DNA of 64,000 nt, taken from assembly GCA_948144175.1 (NCBI GenBank), contig CANXME010000106.1:4092001-4156000 (forward strand). Reading direction: 5' to 3'. This stretch comes from Closterium sp. NIES-65. Lineage: Eukaryota > Streptophyta > Zygnematophyceae > Desmidiales > Closteriaceae. Numbering within the stretch: the first letter of the stretch is position 1; each line of letters opens with the position of its first letter. The translations under genes were made by a program, and so were the position numbers. The notes beneath the pieces were generated by a model. That model saw nothing but the letters and a program-made list of their open reading frames with translations, had not been told where the DNA came from and ran no database searches. Below are positions 1-9,575 of the stretch, piece by piece.

Positions 1-58
1 GATAAGACATATTAAAAAGAAGAATATTACACAATAAATAGATCTAGATAGCCATGTA
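1..58. other. left edge, unassigned
   Basis: AT-rich sequence before the probable start of the LTR of element C. I see no gene or repeat in it. Confidence 0.3.
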
Positions 59-129
59 TGTCAAAACAATATATGATTTCTATCGTTCTAGGCTATCTAG
101 AGATATTTCTTAGAGGGTACCGAACATTT
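59..129 (+). repeat. 5' LTR of C, left piece
   Basis: It begins with TGTCAAAAC and resembles the start of the B LTR, sharing a GGTAC..AACATTT stretch. It is cut at 129 by B. The other piece is at 13795-13877, which gives a total of about 154 bp. Confidence 0.55.
125..129. repeat. target site duplication of B (left copy)
   Basis: CATTT at 125-129 is repeated exactly at 13790-13794, directly outside the two LTR ends of B. Confidence 0.9.
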
Positions 130-144
130 TGTCAAACTTATATG
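130..144 (+). repeat. 5' LTR of B, first 15 bp
   Basis: TGTCAAACTTATATG is identical to the start of the B 3' LTR at 13664. It is interrupted after base 144 by A and resumes at 6554. Confidence 0.9.
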
Positions 145-275
145 TGTGAAAATAAATGACCAGGAATGGAATGACTAAGTCAGTGTTGGGTACAAATACA
201 ACCCTAGAAAGCTATACCCCATATGTGCTACCCCACTATAGCCTACAAACATGCATCAGCTATAATAATCTGACA
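145..275 (-). repeat. 3' LTR of A
   Basis: 131 bp, reading TGTGAAAATAAATG to AATCTGACA on the plus strand. It pairs with 6418-6548; by eye the two copies differ at very few positions, so A is a rather young insertion. Confidence 0.92.
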
Positions 276-300
276 CACCCCCATAGGCAAAGTGGGGGAG
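276..300 (-). promoter_or_regulatory. polypurine tract region of A with small hairpin
   Basis: Directly inside the 3' LTR. On the minus strand a short inverted repeat (CCCC..GGGG around a TTTGCCTA-type loop) ends in GGGGGTG next to the LTR. The same arrangement occurs in B, D, J, I and T. By position it is the plus-strand priming site. Confidence 0.7.
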
Positions 301-484
301 AACAACGGGTCACAAGACCAGTCAAGCAAAGCAAAGCAAAGCAAGCTCAGGGTGGATCACAAAGTCACCACACAGTCCGAGCACAAGAGCAGGGCCAGAG
401 GCCAGTTCACATGCAGGAGTACAGACATATATATAAAACTAGACAAGCAGGAGCAGGTATATATATGTCACAGTACAAGTAAAG

Positions 485-2403
485 TCAAGAAGAGAGCAAG
501 TGAGGCAAGACAGGCACAAGACCCAGCTGGGTGCAGAAGCGCTGATGGTCACAAGGCGCGAGTGCCTTGGTGAACACATCAGCAGTGTTGGCCTCAGAGG
601 CCACGTACGCAAGTCACAACTGACCACGCTGCTGCAGCTCACAAGTAAGGAAGTAGCGGAGAGCAATGTGCTTCGTTCTGTGCTCCAAGCGCTGCTCTCG
701 ACACAAGGCCAGCATGGCCTTGTTGTCTACGTACAGCAATGGAGGAGAACAGGCGGCTCTCAAAGGTCAGTCAGCAGGTAGGTGAGCCGGCGAAGCTCCT
801 GTGCAGCCATGGCCCCGGCGTAGATCTCAGCCTCACAACTGGAGCTGAGAACCGAAGACGAACGAGTAGACCGCCACGAGACAGAGCCGGAACCAAGACT
901 GAAGGTGTAACCCTGTGACGACCGCTGCGTAGCCTGGTCGTCAGCCCAAGAAGCGTCCGCGTGGCTTGTAAGGACCACTGGACTCCGCCCTCCAAGCACT
1001 AGCCCCATGCCCGACGTACTGCACAGGTAGCGCAATACCCTCTTCGCTGCAGCCATGTGCTCTGGTCGGTGTCTCCCAGGAGCAACATAGCGTGCAAGAA
1101 TGCTCAGAGGGTATGCAAGGTCAGGTCGTGTGCAGGTCATCAGGTACATGAGGCAGCCAACAAGCTCTGGGTACGGGCCACTCGACTCTACGGACTCATC
1201 CGAAGGCAGAGCTGAGAGTGAGTGGCGATTAGACAGAGGAGTGGCCTGAGGCGAGGAGTACGTGAAGCCGAAGCGCTGAAGGACCTGCTGCACCATGTGT
1301 GACTGAGTCAAGGTGATGGTGCGGCGTGCTCCGTCCCGAGTGATCTGCAAGCCAAGGTAGCTGCGCAGTTCACCCAAGTCTGTGCACGTGTGTCTCTTCA
1401 GTAGCTCGGACTTCACGTAGGCGAGTCCAGCAGTGTCCGCTGTGGCAAAGACCAAGTCGTCGACGTACACGAGGATGTTGAACGGCGGCAGGGAAGTGTC
1501 GGTGCGAAGAAACAGCGACGGGTCAGCAGTAGACGGAGCAATCCCAAGAGCCGCAAGCGTAGTCCTCAGTGTGTCGTGCCACTCACGCGGTGCCTGGCGG
1601 AGACCGTAGATTGGCCGTCGGAGGCTCCACTGGGTGCCAGGATGGAAAGTCCCAGTGAAGCCAAGTGGACGGCGCAGCCAGATCTCCTCGTGCAGGCTAC
1701 CCTGCAGGAACGCAGTGCTGAAGGCGAGAGAGTGAAGCTCGTAGTCGCGCTGAGCGGCTATGTGCAGCAGCACCCGAAGAGTGGTCATCTTCGGGGTGGG
1801 AGAGAAGGTCTGAAAGTAGTCAACTCCCTGCCGCTGATTGAAGCCATGAGCAACGTACCGCGCCTTGAAGACAGGCGGAAAGCCCGGCGGCCGCTTCACC
1901 CGGAAGATCCACATGCCACTGACGATGTTCGCCCCAGGAGGGGGAACTGCGTCAACGTAGGTGCCTGTGGACTTCCACGAAGCCATCTCTGCATCCATAG
2001 CTGCCTGCCGCTGAGAGGAGTAGGGACCCTCTACGGCCTCCGCGTAAGAGCGCGGAGTCGGGATGTCTAGTGCATCCGGGTCTCCCTCAGGAGCAAGCAG
2101 TACAGACGTGAGATGAGGTGAAGCAGCAGCCAGACACTGTAACTCCTCCTGCCTGTCCTCTAGGAAGTCCGTGCCAAGAGCACACTCACCCCCGACGGAC
2201 AGAGGACAGACAGACGCAGACTCAGCAACAAGACTAGCAGCGTAGTCTAGACGACAGCGAGCAGCAAAGTCGACGAGCTCAGCACCCGCAGCAGCACCAG
2301 AGTCACCAGTAACCTCGACCGGGTCAACTGCGTCTACCTGGGACACACCTGAGGGGGCAGGAACCTGAGGGGGGAGGGGGTCTACCGGGGGGGGAACCGG
2401 CAC
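485..2403 (-). pseudogene. reverse transcriptase and RNase H of A
   Basis: The minus frame is open from 2403 to 760 (547 codons). It holds the copia RT: an AEMASWKSTGTYV entry region, a TAFLQGSLHEEIWLRRP stretch, and the intact LVYVDDLVFA active site around codons 310-325. The RNase H part follows, with ADASWADDQ and SSCEAEIYAG motifs. After 760 the frame shifts, and the last part (DNKAMLALC, TKHIALRYF, FTKAL) continues in another frame to a stop near 485. Compared with B, the linker before RT has lost a few hundred codons, including the GAEP-type repeats: the protein passes straight from DSGAAAGAE to LVDFAARC. The gene would make the enzyme copying the element RNA into DNA, but is broken here. 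Confidence 0.85.
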
Positions 2404-4862
2404 AAGGATGTCCGGCGGAGGGGGGAGGGAAGGAGTGCGGTAGGGGAAGAGGCGGTAGAAGGGGACTAACTCGTCGAACGTGACGTCCTGGGAGGACAGA
2501 ACACGACGAGAGGAGGGGTGGTAAAACTGCCACCCTGGAGCATCAGTGGGGAAGCCAAGGAAGACACAGGGAGCAGCATGAGGGGACAGCTTGTCCGCAG
2601 ACTAATCGCGGACAAACGCCCGAGATCCCCAGACACGGAACGCCGACGCATCGCCAACCTTCCCCGTCCACAGCAAGACTGGGGACATCGCGGGCCGAGA
2701 GACCCTGGGGTGAAGGTTGAGCTGATGCGCCGCGTACCTCACTGCAAACGGCCACAGAAAATGGGGGGCAGCCGCATGCATCATGGACGTATGAGAGACA
2801 TCCATGACCATGCCAATGCGGCGCTAAGCAGTCCCATTTTGCTGTGGAGAATCCGGAAGCGTGAAGGTCTGGCGGATCCCCCGTGCACGACAGTAGTCTC
2901 GTAGAAGGCGAGAGGAGAACTCTCCGCCCCTGTCCGAGTGCAGACGCAAAACAGGAAAGTCCGAGCCGAAGCTCTTCCTGAGCTGGAGACGAGCCTCGCG
3001 GATCCAGTCGATCAGCACCTCAGTGACAGCACTCTTGCTGCGCAAGGGGAGGACTGTGGTGTAACGCGAGTAGTCGTCAACCACCAACAGGAAGTAGCGC
3101 TCGTGACCCTGCCCACGGACGGGGGCTGGGCCCCACACGTCCATGTGAAGCGTCTGCAGAGGAGCCTCTGTCGGGGGGAACTGGGAGGAGTGAGGAGAAG
3201 CCCGGAGGCGACCCTCGACACAGGGGACACAGGAAGGTCCAGGCCCGGAGGGAAGGGGAGGGAGTGACTAGGGAAGACCAGAGACAAGGACACGGGAAGC
3301 CATGCTCCGAAGACGGGGCATGGACGGGTGGCCAAGACGGTGGTGCCACAGGAGAGTCTCGTGAGACAGGAGGCGACAAGAACAGGGGGCAGACTCAGGA
3401 CCTGACCGGGACGCAGCAGCAAGCACCTGACCTGACACAGCTACCTGACCGGACGCAGAGACAGGAGGAGACGTAGTGGTCAGGGTGTAGAGACTCGACC
3501 CCGGCCGACGTGAGAAGGTGGCCAGGTGTCGGCCTATGCGTGCGTCCGTGCAGTGGGTCACCCGCTGACTCGCAGGAGTGAACTGGTGAACCCCCGCATC
3601 CTGGAGGTCCGCACCACTCACCAAGTTCGTAGAGAACGAGGGAAGGTACAGACCAGACAGGGTGCCCGAAGGGGCAGCCGGACACGGGAGGACAGTGGAG
3701 AAGTGAGAGAGGACAGGACCCCCAGAGGGGTCAGCCAGGGAGACGGCAACCGGCCGGCCAAGCGGCGTAAGGGTGGTGCGGTCTCGAAAGAAGGAGCGAG
3801 AAGCCCCAGAGTCAAGTGTGAAAGTAAGGGAGGACGAGGGCGACGCAGTACCTGAGAGCGCAATCTTACCAGTACCTGAGAGCGCAGACGCACTGGCACC
3901 TACAGCAGCAGCCTCACAAGCACCTAGCGCAGCAGTACCAATGCCCGGGTCGGGCTGGAAACACCGGTAACCCTCAGTCTCCTCACTAATAGTCACAGCA
4001 TACATAGCAGCAAGGATAGCATCAAAATCAAGATCAAAGATAGCTACACCAGCCCTAAGAAGCTCATCCCAGCGAGGGATCTCACTAGCCCCAGGGAACT
4101 GCTGACGCCAAGCGTCCGTCATGCGGCCAAAGCAGCGCTGGGTGGGGTGGGCACCCCCACACTGCTCACCCGCGCGGTCGCCGGAACGAAGGACGTAGTT
4201 GCAAGGACCAGTACCCCCACCCCTCTGACGCTGAGTGTACCACTCACGAAGCTGCTGAGGCGGAGGGATTTCCCGCGAACGCTGCTGCTGCTGCTGCTGC
4301 GAGCGCTAGCCACCACCACCGCCGCTCCGCTGCTGGGTACCACCCCGACTAGCTCCACCCCCTCCACCACCACCGCCTCCTCCGCTGCCTCCTCCGCCGC
4401 CTCCACCTCCGCCGCTGCCACCACCACCACCGCTGCCACCACCACCGCCGCCTCCGCCGCTGCTGCCACCACCACCACCACCCCCACCACTACTCCCGCC
4501 GCCACCCCCACTCCCTCCGTCGCCTCCGCCGCCACCGCCACCGCCCCCTCCAGCTCCACCCGCGCCCTTGCCCCCCTTGCCCTTGCCACAGCGACGTCTC
4601 CCACTAGGGGCAGACGCCGCGCTGACCGACTCAAGACCAAGCAGGTCGGCAGCAGCAGCAGAGGCAACAGAGGGCAGCAAGGGGGAAGGAGAGCATCCCT
4701 CAAAGATGGGGGTGCGAGGGTCACCACGAGAAGCTCCTACAGCGACTATGCTCTTCTCCGCTGCGAGGAGGGCCTTCTCGAGGACGTCGACGGTGAGGGT
4801 GGTGGGACAGACTGCGAGAAAGTGGTCCCTGACTACGCGAAGGGAGTCAGGGAGGCGTGCGA
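2404..4862 (-). pseudogene. gag C-terminus, protease and integrase of A
   Basis: Read from high to low coordinates: a very glycine-rich stretch (about 4320-4560), an unusual Cys/His motif near 4120-4220 (C-X13-C-X3-H-X4-C), a retropepsin site TLDSGASRSFF, a pre-integrase HHRLGHPS motif, and the integrase core with MDVWGP and LHSDRGGEF. The third acidic residue, glutamate in the NGIAERR motif of B, is replaced by a TAG stop at 2824-2826. A second stop follows in RD*SADKL. The minus frame is shifted more than once between 3268 and 3144. The product would process the polyprotein and insert the cDNA; this copy is dead for integration. Confidence 0.82.
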
Positions 4863-5357
4863 CTACGTAGTAGAGAGTGATGTACCTGGGGGGGGGTTCT
4901 TAGCGCAGAACTCAGCAGGAAGGGCGGTGCGGTAGCGAGTGTCACTAGTGCGGAGGTGCGAAATGAGGTCAGCGACAGTGGGAAAGGCAGAGAGGTTAGG
5001 AAAGAGGTAGGGAAGCATGAGACGGCTCAGTGCAGCAGTGGCAGGGGAGGAGTAGCGCGCAACTACAGCGTCGTACAAGGTCTGAGCACTCTTGTACTGA
5101 CTAAAGTGCGCGCGCTCAGAGGTAGGGAGGTGGCGACGCACAGCAAGACGTGCAGCAGCATCGCGGGTGGCCCACTGAGAGCGCACAGTGGGATCAGCAT
5201 CAGCAGCAGGAGCAGGAGAGGCGCGAGAGGTAAGGTCAAAGAGAGAGAGGCCGTCTGCCCTATCGCACTGTAAAAACAACTGCAGGTCGTCTACCCAGAC
5301 CTCAAAGTCAATGGCGCGACCCTCAGCGTCAAAAGCTAGGACACTAGGGGTAGCCAT
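4863..5357 (-). pseudogene. gag N-terminal part of A
   Basis: The start is the ATG at 5357, which begins MATPSVLAFDAEGR as in B at 7600; an upstream in-frame ATG at 5399 adds only 14 unmatched residues. The protein (about 165 residues) holds VWVDDLQLFLQCDRADG and a TLYDAVVARYSSP stretch shared with B, typical of a copia capsid domain. It ends after a run of nine C (4888-4896 on the plus strand), where the reading continues in the -1 frame into the rest of gag. B has a C run and the same relative frame step at the same place. Confidence 0.8.
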
Positions 5358-5429
5358 GACGACGACAGCGAAGCAGTGCAAGCAGTAGGGGAAGAGCACG
5401 CAGTGACAGTGGGACTGTGCTCACCAGGC

Positions 5430-6330
5430 AGGGCAGGCCGGGCAACTCTGCAGAAGGGCGGCTCGGCGACTCAGCTACTCGGCTGCTGGGCGGCTCGGCT
5501 CCCGGGCGGCTCGGCGGCAGGGCGGCTCTGGTGCAGGGCGGCTCGGCTCCCGGGCGGCTCGGCGGCAAGGCGGCTCGGGTGCAGGGCGGCTCGGCTCCCG
5601 GGCGGCTCGGCGGCAGGGCGGCTCGGGTGCGGGGCGGCTCGGCTGCACTGCTGCTCGGCTGCTGCAGGTGGGCGGCTCGGCTGCTGCTGGTAGGGTGGCG
5701 GGGCCGCGAGGCCAGGGGCGGCGGGGCCGAAGTAGCAGGGCCGGCAGGTGCAGCGGCGGGGACGGCGGGGCCGTGGCTGGTGGAGCGGCGGGGCCGGCAG
5801 AGAGGGCGGCGGAGCCGCGGCTGAGCAGGCGGCGGGGCCGGTGGCGTAGCGGGCGGCGGGGCCGCGTCGTAGTTGGCGGCTGGGCCGCGTCGTAGCGGGC
5901 GGTGGGGCCGCGTCAGAGCAGGCGGCGGGGCCGCGTCAGAGGTGGCGGCGGGGCCGCGTCAGATCAGGCGGCGGGGCCGCGTCAGAGGTGGCGGCGGGGC
6001 CGCGTCAGATCAGGCAGCGGGGCCGCGTCAGAGGTGGCGGCGGGGCCGCGTAAGAGGTGGCGGCGGGGCCTCGTCAGAGCAGGCGGCAGGGCCGCGTCGT
6101 AGCGGGCGGCGGGGCCGCGTTAGAGTAGGCGGCAGGGCCGCGTCAGAGCAGGCGGCAGGGCCGCGTCGAGCAGGTGGCGGGGCCGCTTCGTAGCTGGCGG
6201 CGGGGCCGCGATCGGGTGGCGGGGCCGCGACGTGGCGGCGAGGCTGCGATCGGGTGGCGGGGCCGCGATCAGAAGGGGTGGCGGGGCCGCGTCTGAGGGA
6301 CGGCGGGGCCACGAGGGAAAGGGCGACTCG
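5430..6330 (-). repeat. GC-rich tandem array in the leader of A
   Basis: Imperfect tandem units of roughly 20-30 bp based on GGCGGCTCGG (5450-5690) and then GGCGGGGCCGCGTCAGA (5700-6300). It lies between the primer binding site and gag. All frames are open because the repeat lacks A/T-rich stop codons; I do not call a protein. Arrays of other sequence but similar GC-rich character sit in the same place in B, D, I and T. Confidence 0.85.
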
Positions 6331-6372
6331 AGGGGTCGCTAAAAAAAAGGTGCGCGCCTCGGGGCGCGCTTC

Positions 6373-6417
6373 GGTGGGCCCTAGGCAACGTTCCCACAGG
6401 GAACTCGCTCTATACCA
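6373..6417 (-). promoter_or_regulatory. primer binding site and conserved leader module of A
   Basis: On the minus strand, directly after the 5' LTR, TGGTATAGAGCGAG resembles the copia initiator-tRNA-Met primer site TGGTATCAGAGC with one base missing. It is followed by a hairpin GTTCCC/GGGAAC (6390-6404, 3-nt loop) and the box GGGCCCACC (6373-6381). Confidence 0.8.
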
Positions 6418-6548
6418 TGTGAAAATAAATGACCAAGAATGGAATGACTAAGTCAGTGTTGGGTACAAATACAACCCTAGAAAGCTGTACCCCATATGTG
6501 CTACCCCACTATAGCCTACAAACATGCATCAGCTATAATAATCTGACA
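6418..6548 (-). repeat. 5' LTR of A
   Basis: 131 bp, partner of 145-275. It is followed by the target duplication ATATG at 6549-6553. Confidence 0.92.
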
Positions 6549-6665
6549 ATATGCTATAGTCTGTGTAGGCTGTAGTGGGGTAGACTATATGGGGTACAAC
6601 ATTTCTAGGTTTTTTTCTACTTGTACCCACCTGCTTGCTAGTTCATTCATTCCTCATTCTTCACA
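6549..6665 (+). repeat. 5' LTR of B, remaining part (with A target duplication)
   Basis: 6549-6553 is the second ATATG copy. 6554-6665 continues the B LTR from CTATAGTCTGTGTAGG to TTCTTCACA. Together with 130-144 it gives a 127-bp LTR, matching the 126-bp 3' LTR. Confidence 0.9.
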
Positions 6666-6711
6666 TGGTATAGAGCAGGTTCCCTCGTGGGAACGCTTCT
6701 CAGGGCCCACC
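6666..6711 (+). promoter_or_regulatory. primer binding site and conserved leader module of B
   Basis: TGGTATAGAGCAGG starts right after the LTR. The hairpin GTTCCC-TCGT-GGGAAC lies at 6679-6694 and GGGCCCACC at 6703-6711. The same order is found in A, C, D, I and T. Confidence 0.82.
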
Positions 6712-6739
6712 ACCTAACTCGATCTTTTTTTTCCCTGCC

Positions 6740-7540
6740 CGAGGCGTGCCCCGTAGGCCGCCCTCACGTCGCGCCCTCCTAGAGGCCCCTCGCAACACCC
6801 TTAGCGGCACCGTCGCCGTCCTTAGCGACCGCGTCGCCGCCCCTCTATGCCCCTCGCGGCCCCTTCAGGGCCCTGTCGCCGCCGCTCTAGGCCCCGTCGC
6901 CACCGCTCTAGGCCCCGTCGCCGCCGCTCTAGGCCCCTCGCGGCCCCTTCACGGCCCCGTCGCAGCCGCTCTAGGCCCCGTCACCGCCCCTATAGGCCCC
7001 TCGCGGCCCTTTCACGGCCCCGTCGCCGCCCCTAGCGGCCCCGTCGCCGCCTCTCCAGGCCCCTCGCAGCCCCTTCGCGGCCTCGACGCCGCCACTTGCG
7101 GCCCCGTCGCCGCCCCCTCTAGGCCCCTTACGGCCCCTTCGCGGCCTCGTCGCCGCCCCTCTAGGCCCCTTGCGGCCCCTCTGCGGCCCCGTCGCCGCCC
7201 CTAGCGGCCCCGTCGCCGCCCTTGAGGCCCCGTTGCCGCCCTTCGCGGCCACCTCGCCGCCCTTAGCGGCCCCGTCGCCGCCCCTAGTGGCCCCATCACC
7301 GCCTCTACCGGCCCAGTCGCCGCCTCTACCGGCCCCGTCGCCGCCTCTACCGGCCCCTTCACCGCTGAGCAGCCCAGCAGCTGACCAGCCGAACCACCCA
7401 GCAGCCGAGTCGCTCAATAGCCGAGCCGCCGAGCCGCCGAGCCGCCCAGCCTCCGAGCCGCCCAGCAGCCGAGCCGCCGAGCCGCCCCGCAACCGAGCCG
7501 CCGAGCCGCCCAGCCGTCGAGCCGCTACTATTCCTACCGT
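6740..7540 (+). repeat. GC-rich tandem array in the leader of B
   Basis: Imperfect repeats of about 18-24 bp around CGGCCCCGTCGCCGCC (6850-7370), then units around GAGCCGCCGAGCCGCC (7410-7520). It is non-coding by judgement: open in several frames on both strands, and gag starts only at 7600. Confidence 0.85.
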
Positions 7541-7599
7541 CGCGCCCCGGCCCTACTTACTCGGACTGGTGAGATTCTCCCTGCTAGGCCACTACAGTC

Positions 7600-8106
7600 A
7601 TGGCTACCCCCAGTGTCCTTACCTTTGATGCTGAGGGTCGTGCTGTTGACTTTGAGGTCTGGGTCGATGACTTCGAGCTGTTCCTACAGTGCGATAGGGC
7701 AGACGGACTCTCCCTGTTCGATCTCACCTCTGGTGCCTCTCCTCCCCCGCCTGCTACTGCTGACAGCACTTTTCACTCACAGTGGGCCACACGCGATGCT
7801 GCTGCCCGTCTTGCTGTGCGTCGCCACTTACCGACCACTGAGCGTGCGCACTTTAGCTAGTACAAGAGTGCTAAGACCTTGTACAACGCTGTAGTTGCAC
7901 GCTACTCCTCCCCTGCCACTGCTGCGCTTAGCCGCCTCATGCTGCCGTACCTGTTTCCTGACCTTGCTGCCTTTCCCACAGTCGCTGACCTCATTACGCA
8001 CCTTCGCACTAGTGACACTCCCTACCGCGCTGCGCTTCCTGCTGAGTTCCGTGCCAAGAACCCCACCCCCCCCCCCCCCCCATGTACATCACCCTCTACT
8101 ACATAG
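7600..8106 (+). pseudogene. gag N-terminal part of B
   Basis: It starts at ATG 7600 (MATPSVLTFDAEGR), about 0.9 kb after the primer site, and matches the A gag closely. The frame has a TAG stop at 7858-7860 where A has a glutamine codon, consistent with CAG to TAG. It then continues (TLYNAVVARYSSP, FPTVADLITHLRTS) to a C run at about 8066-8080. After the run this frame soon stops at 8104-8106, while the rest of gag continues in the -1 frame from MYITLYY. The protein would be the capsid part of the virus-like particle. Confidence 0.82.
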
Positions 8107-9575
8107 TCACCCGGCTCCTTGACTCCCTTCTCTTAGTCAGGGACCACTTCCTCTCTGTTTGCCCCACCACACTCACCGTTGACCTCCTCGAGGAGCGCCT
8201 CCTAGCAGCAGAGAAGAGCATAGTCGCTGTAGGAGCCTCTCGTGGTGACCCTCGCACCCCCGTCTTTGAGGGGTGTTCCCCCTCCCCCCTCTTGACCTCT
8301 GTTGGGAGACGCCGCACCGGCAAGGGCAAGGGGAGCAAGGGCAATGGAGGGGCTGGCGGGGGCGGTGGAGGTGGTGGTGGAGGCAGTGGAGGGGGTGGGG
8401 GTGGTGGTGGGAGTGGTGGCGGGGGTGGAGGTGTCGGTGGCGGCAGTGGAGGCGGAGGAGGCGGCGGCGGTGGCGGAGGGAGCGGAGGCGGCGGAGGTGG
8501 CGGAGGCGGCGGAGCTGGCGGAGGCGGCGGCAACAGCGGTGGAGCTGATCGCGGCTCTGCGCAGAGGAGTGGCTCCGGTGGTGGTCCGCGCCAGAAGAAG
8601 CAGCGCACTCGTGAGACCCTGTCCCCTCAGCAGCTTCGTGAGTGGTACGCTGCGCGTCAGCGCGGTGGGGATACTGGTCCCTGCACCTACGTCCTTCGTA
8701 CCGGCGACTGTGCTGGTGAGCAGTGCGGGGGCCTGCACTCCACCCAGCGCTGCTTCGGCCGCCTGACGGACGCGTGGCGTCACCAGTTCCCTGACGCCAC
8801 TGAGATCCCTCGCTGGGGAGAGTTGTCTAGGGCGGGGGTTGCTATCTTTGATCTTGATTATGATGCTATTCTTGCTGCCATGTATGCTGTGTCTACTAGT
8901 GATGAGGATGAGTGTTACCTGTGTGTTCCGCCTGACCCGGGCATTGAGCCTGCTGTTCTAGGTGCTGGTGAGGCTGCTGCTCTAGGTGCTAGTGCGTCTG
9001 CTGCCCCAGGTGCTGGTGAGTCTGCTCTCTCAGGTGCGTCTGCTCAGGCCTTACACACCTTCACCCTTGACTCGGGTGCTTCCCGCTCCTTCTTTCAAGA
9101 CCGCACCACACTTACGCCGCTTAGTCGGCCGGTTGCGGTCTCCCTGGCAGACCCCTCTGGGGGTCCTGTCCTTGCTAGCTTCTCCACTGTCTTACCGTGC
9201 CCGGCAGCCCCCTTTGGCACCCTGTCAGGTCTCTACCTCCCCTCGTTCTCTACAAACTTGGTGAGTGGAGCTGATCTACTGGATAGGGGGGTTGACCAGC
9301 TCACTCGTGCGAGTCAGCGGGTGACCCACTGCACGTGTGCTCGGACGGGCCGACACTTGGCCACGTTTACCCCTCGGCCGGGGTCGAGCTTTTACACACT
9401 GGCTACTGAGTCTCCTCCGGTTGCTGAGTCTGGTCAAGTAGCTGCGTCGAGTCAGGTGTTTGCTGTAGCGTCCAGGTCTGGTCCTGAGTCTGCGCCCTGC
9501 TCGTGTCGTCTCTTTTCCCACCAGACTCTCCTTTGGCACCACCGCCTTGGTCACCCCTCCCTGCCTCGTCTCTGA
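8082..9575 (+). pseudogene. gag C-terminus and protease of B
   Basis: A 497-codon frame. It begins with the end of capsid (VRDHFLSVCPTTLTVD), then a poly-glycine stretch with scattered serine (8340-8540), then a Cys/His motif CTYVLRTGDC..C..H..C at about 8670-8757. The retropepsin site TLDSGASRSFF follows near 9065-9100 with its Asp-Ser-Gly intact. The frame ends in the pre-integrase region (LLWHHRLGHPSLPRL) at a TGA at 9573-9575; D has CGA there, so a C to T change at a CpG explains the stop. The next codons continue in the same frame into integrase. Confidence 0.8.

Larger units (their letters stand above)
145..6548 (-). mobile_element. copia-type LTR retrotransposon A, inserted in the LTR of B
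   Basis: A is a 6404-bp element in reverse orientation with two 131-bp LTRs (145-275 and 6418-6548) and a perfect 5-bp target duplication ATATG at 140-144 and 6549-6553. Removing A and one ATATG restores a continuous B LTR that matches the 3' LTR of B. Read on the minus strand the order is 5' LTR, primer binding site, leader hairpin, GC-rich tandem array, gag, glycine-rich stretch, protease, integrase, reverse transcriptase, RNase H, polypurine tract, 3' LTR. The gag/pol frames are broken in several places and the third integrase acidic codon is a stop. Confidence 0.93.

Noticed and set aside
1576-2070. Plus-strand frame of 164 codons
   Set aside because: Antisense of the A reverse transcriptase; the same antisense frame recurs opposite every B-type RT (for example 11946-12587 and 29805-30416).
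5700-6300. Regular repeats that might be taken for a CRISPR array
   Set aside because: Units are adjacent without unique spacers and the setting is a eukaryotic retrotransposon leader.
8099-8608. Minus-strand poly-proline frame opposite the B glycine-rich stretch
   Set aside because: Exact antisense of the gag glycine stretch; no start context or homologue.
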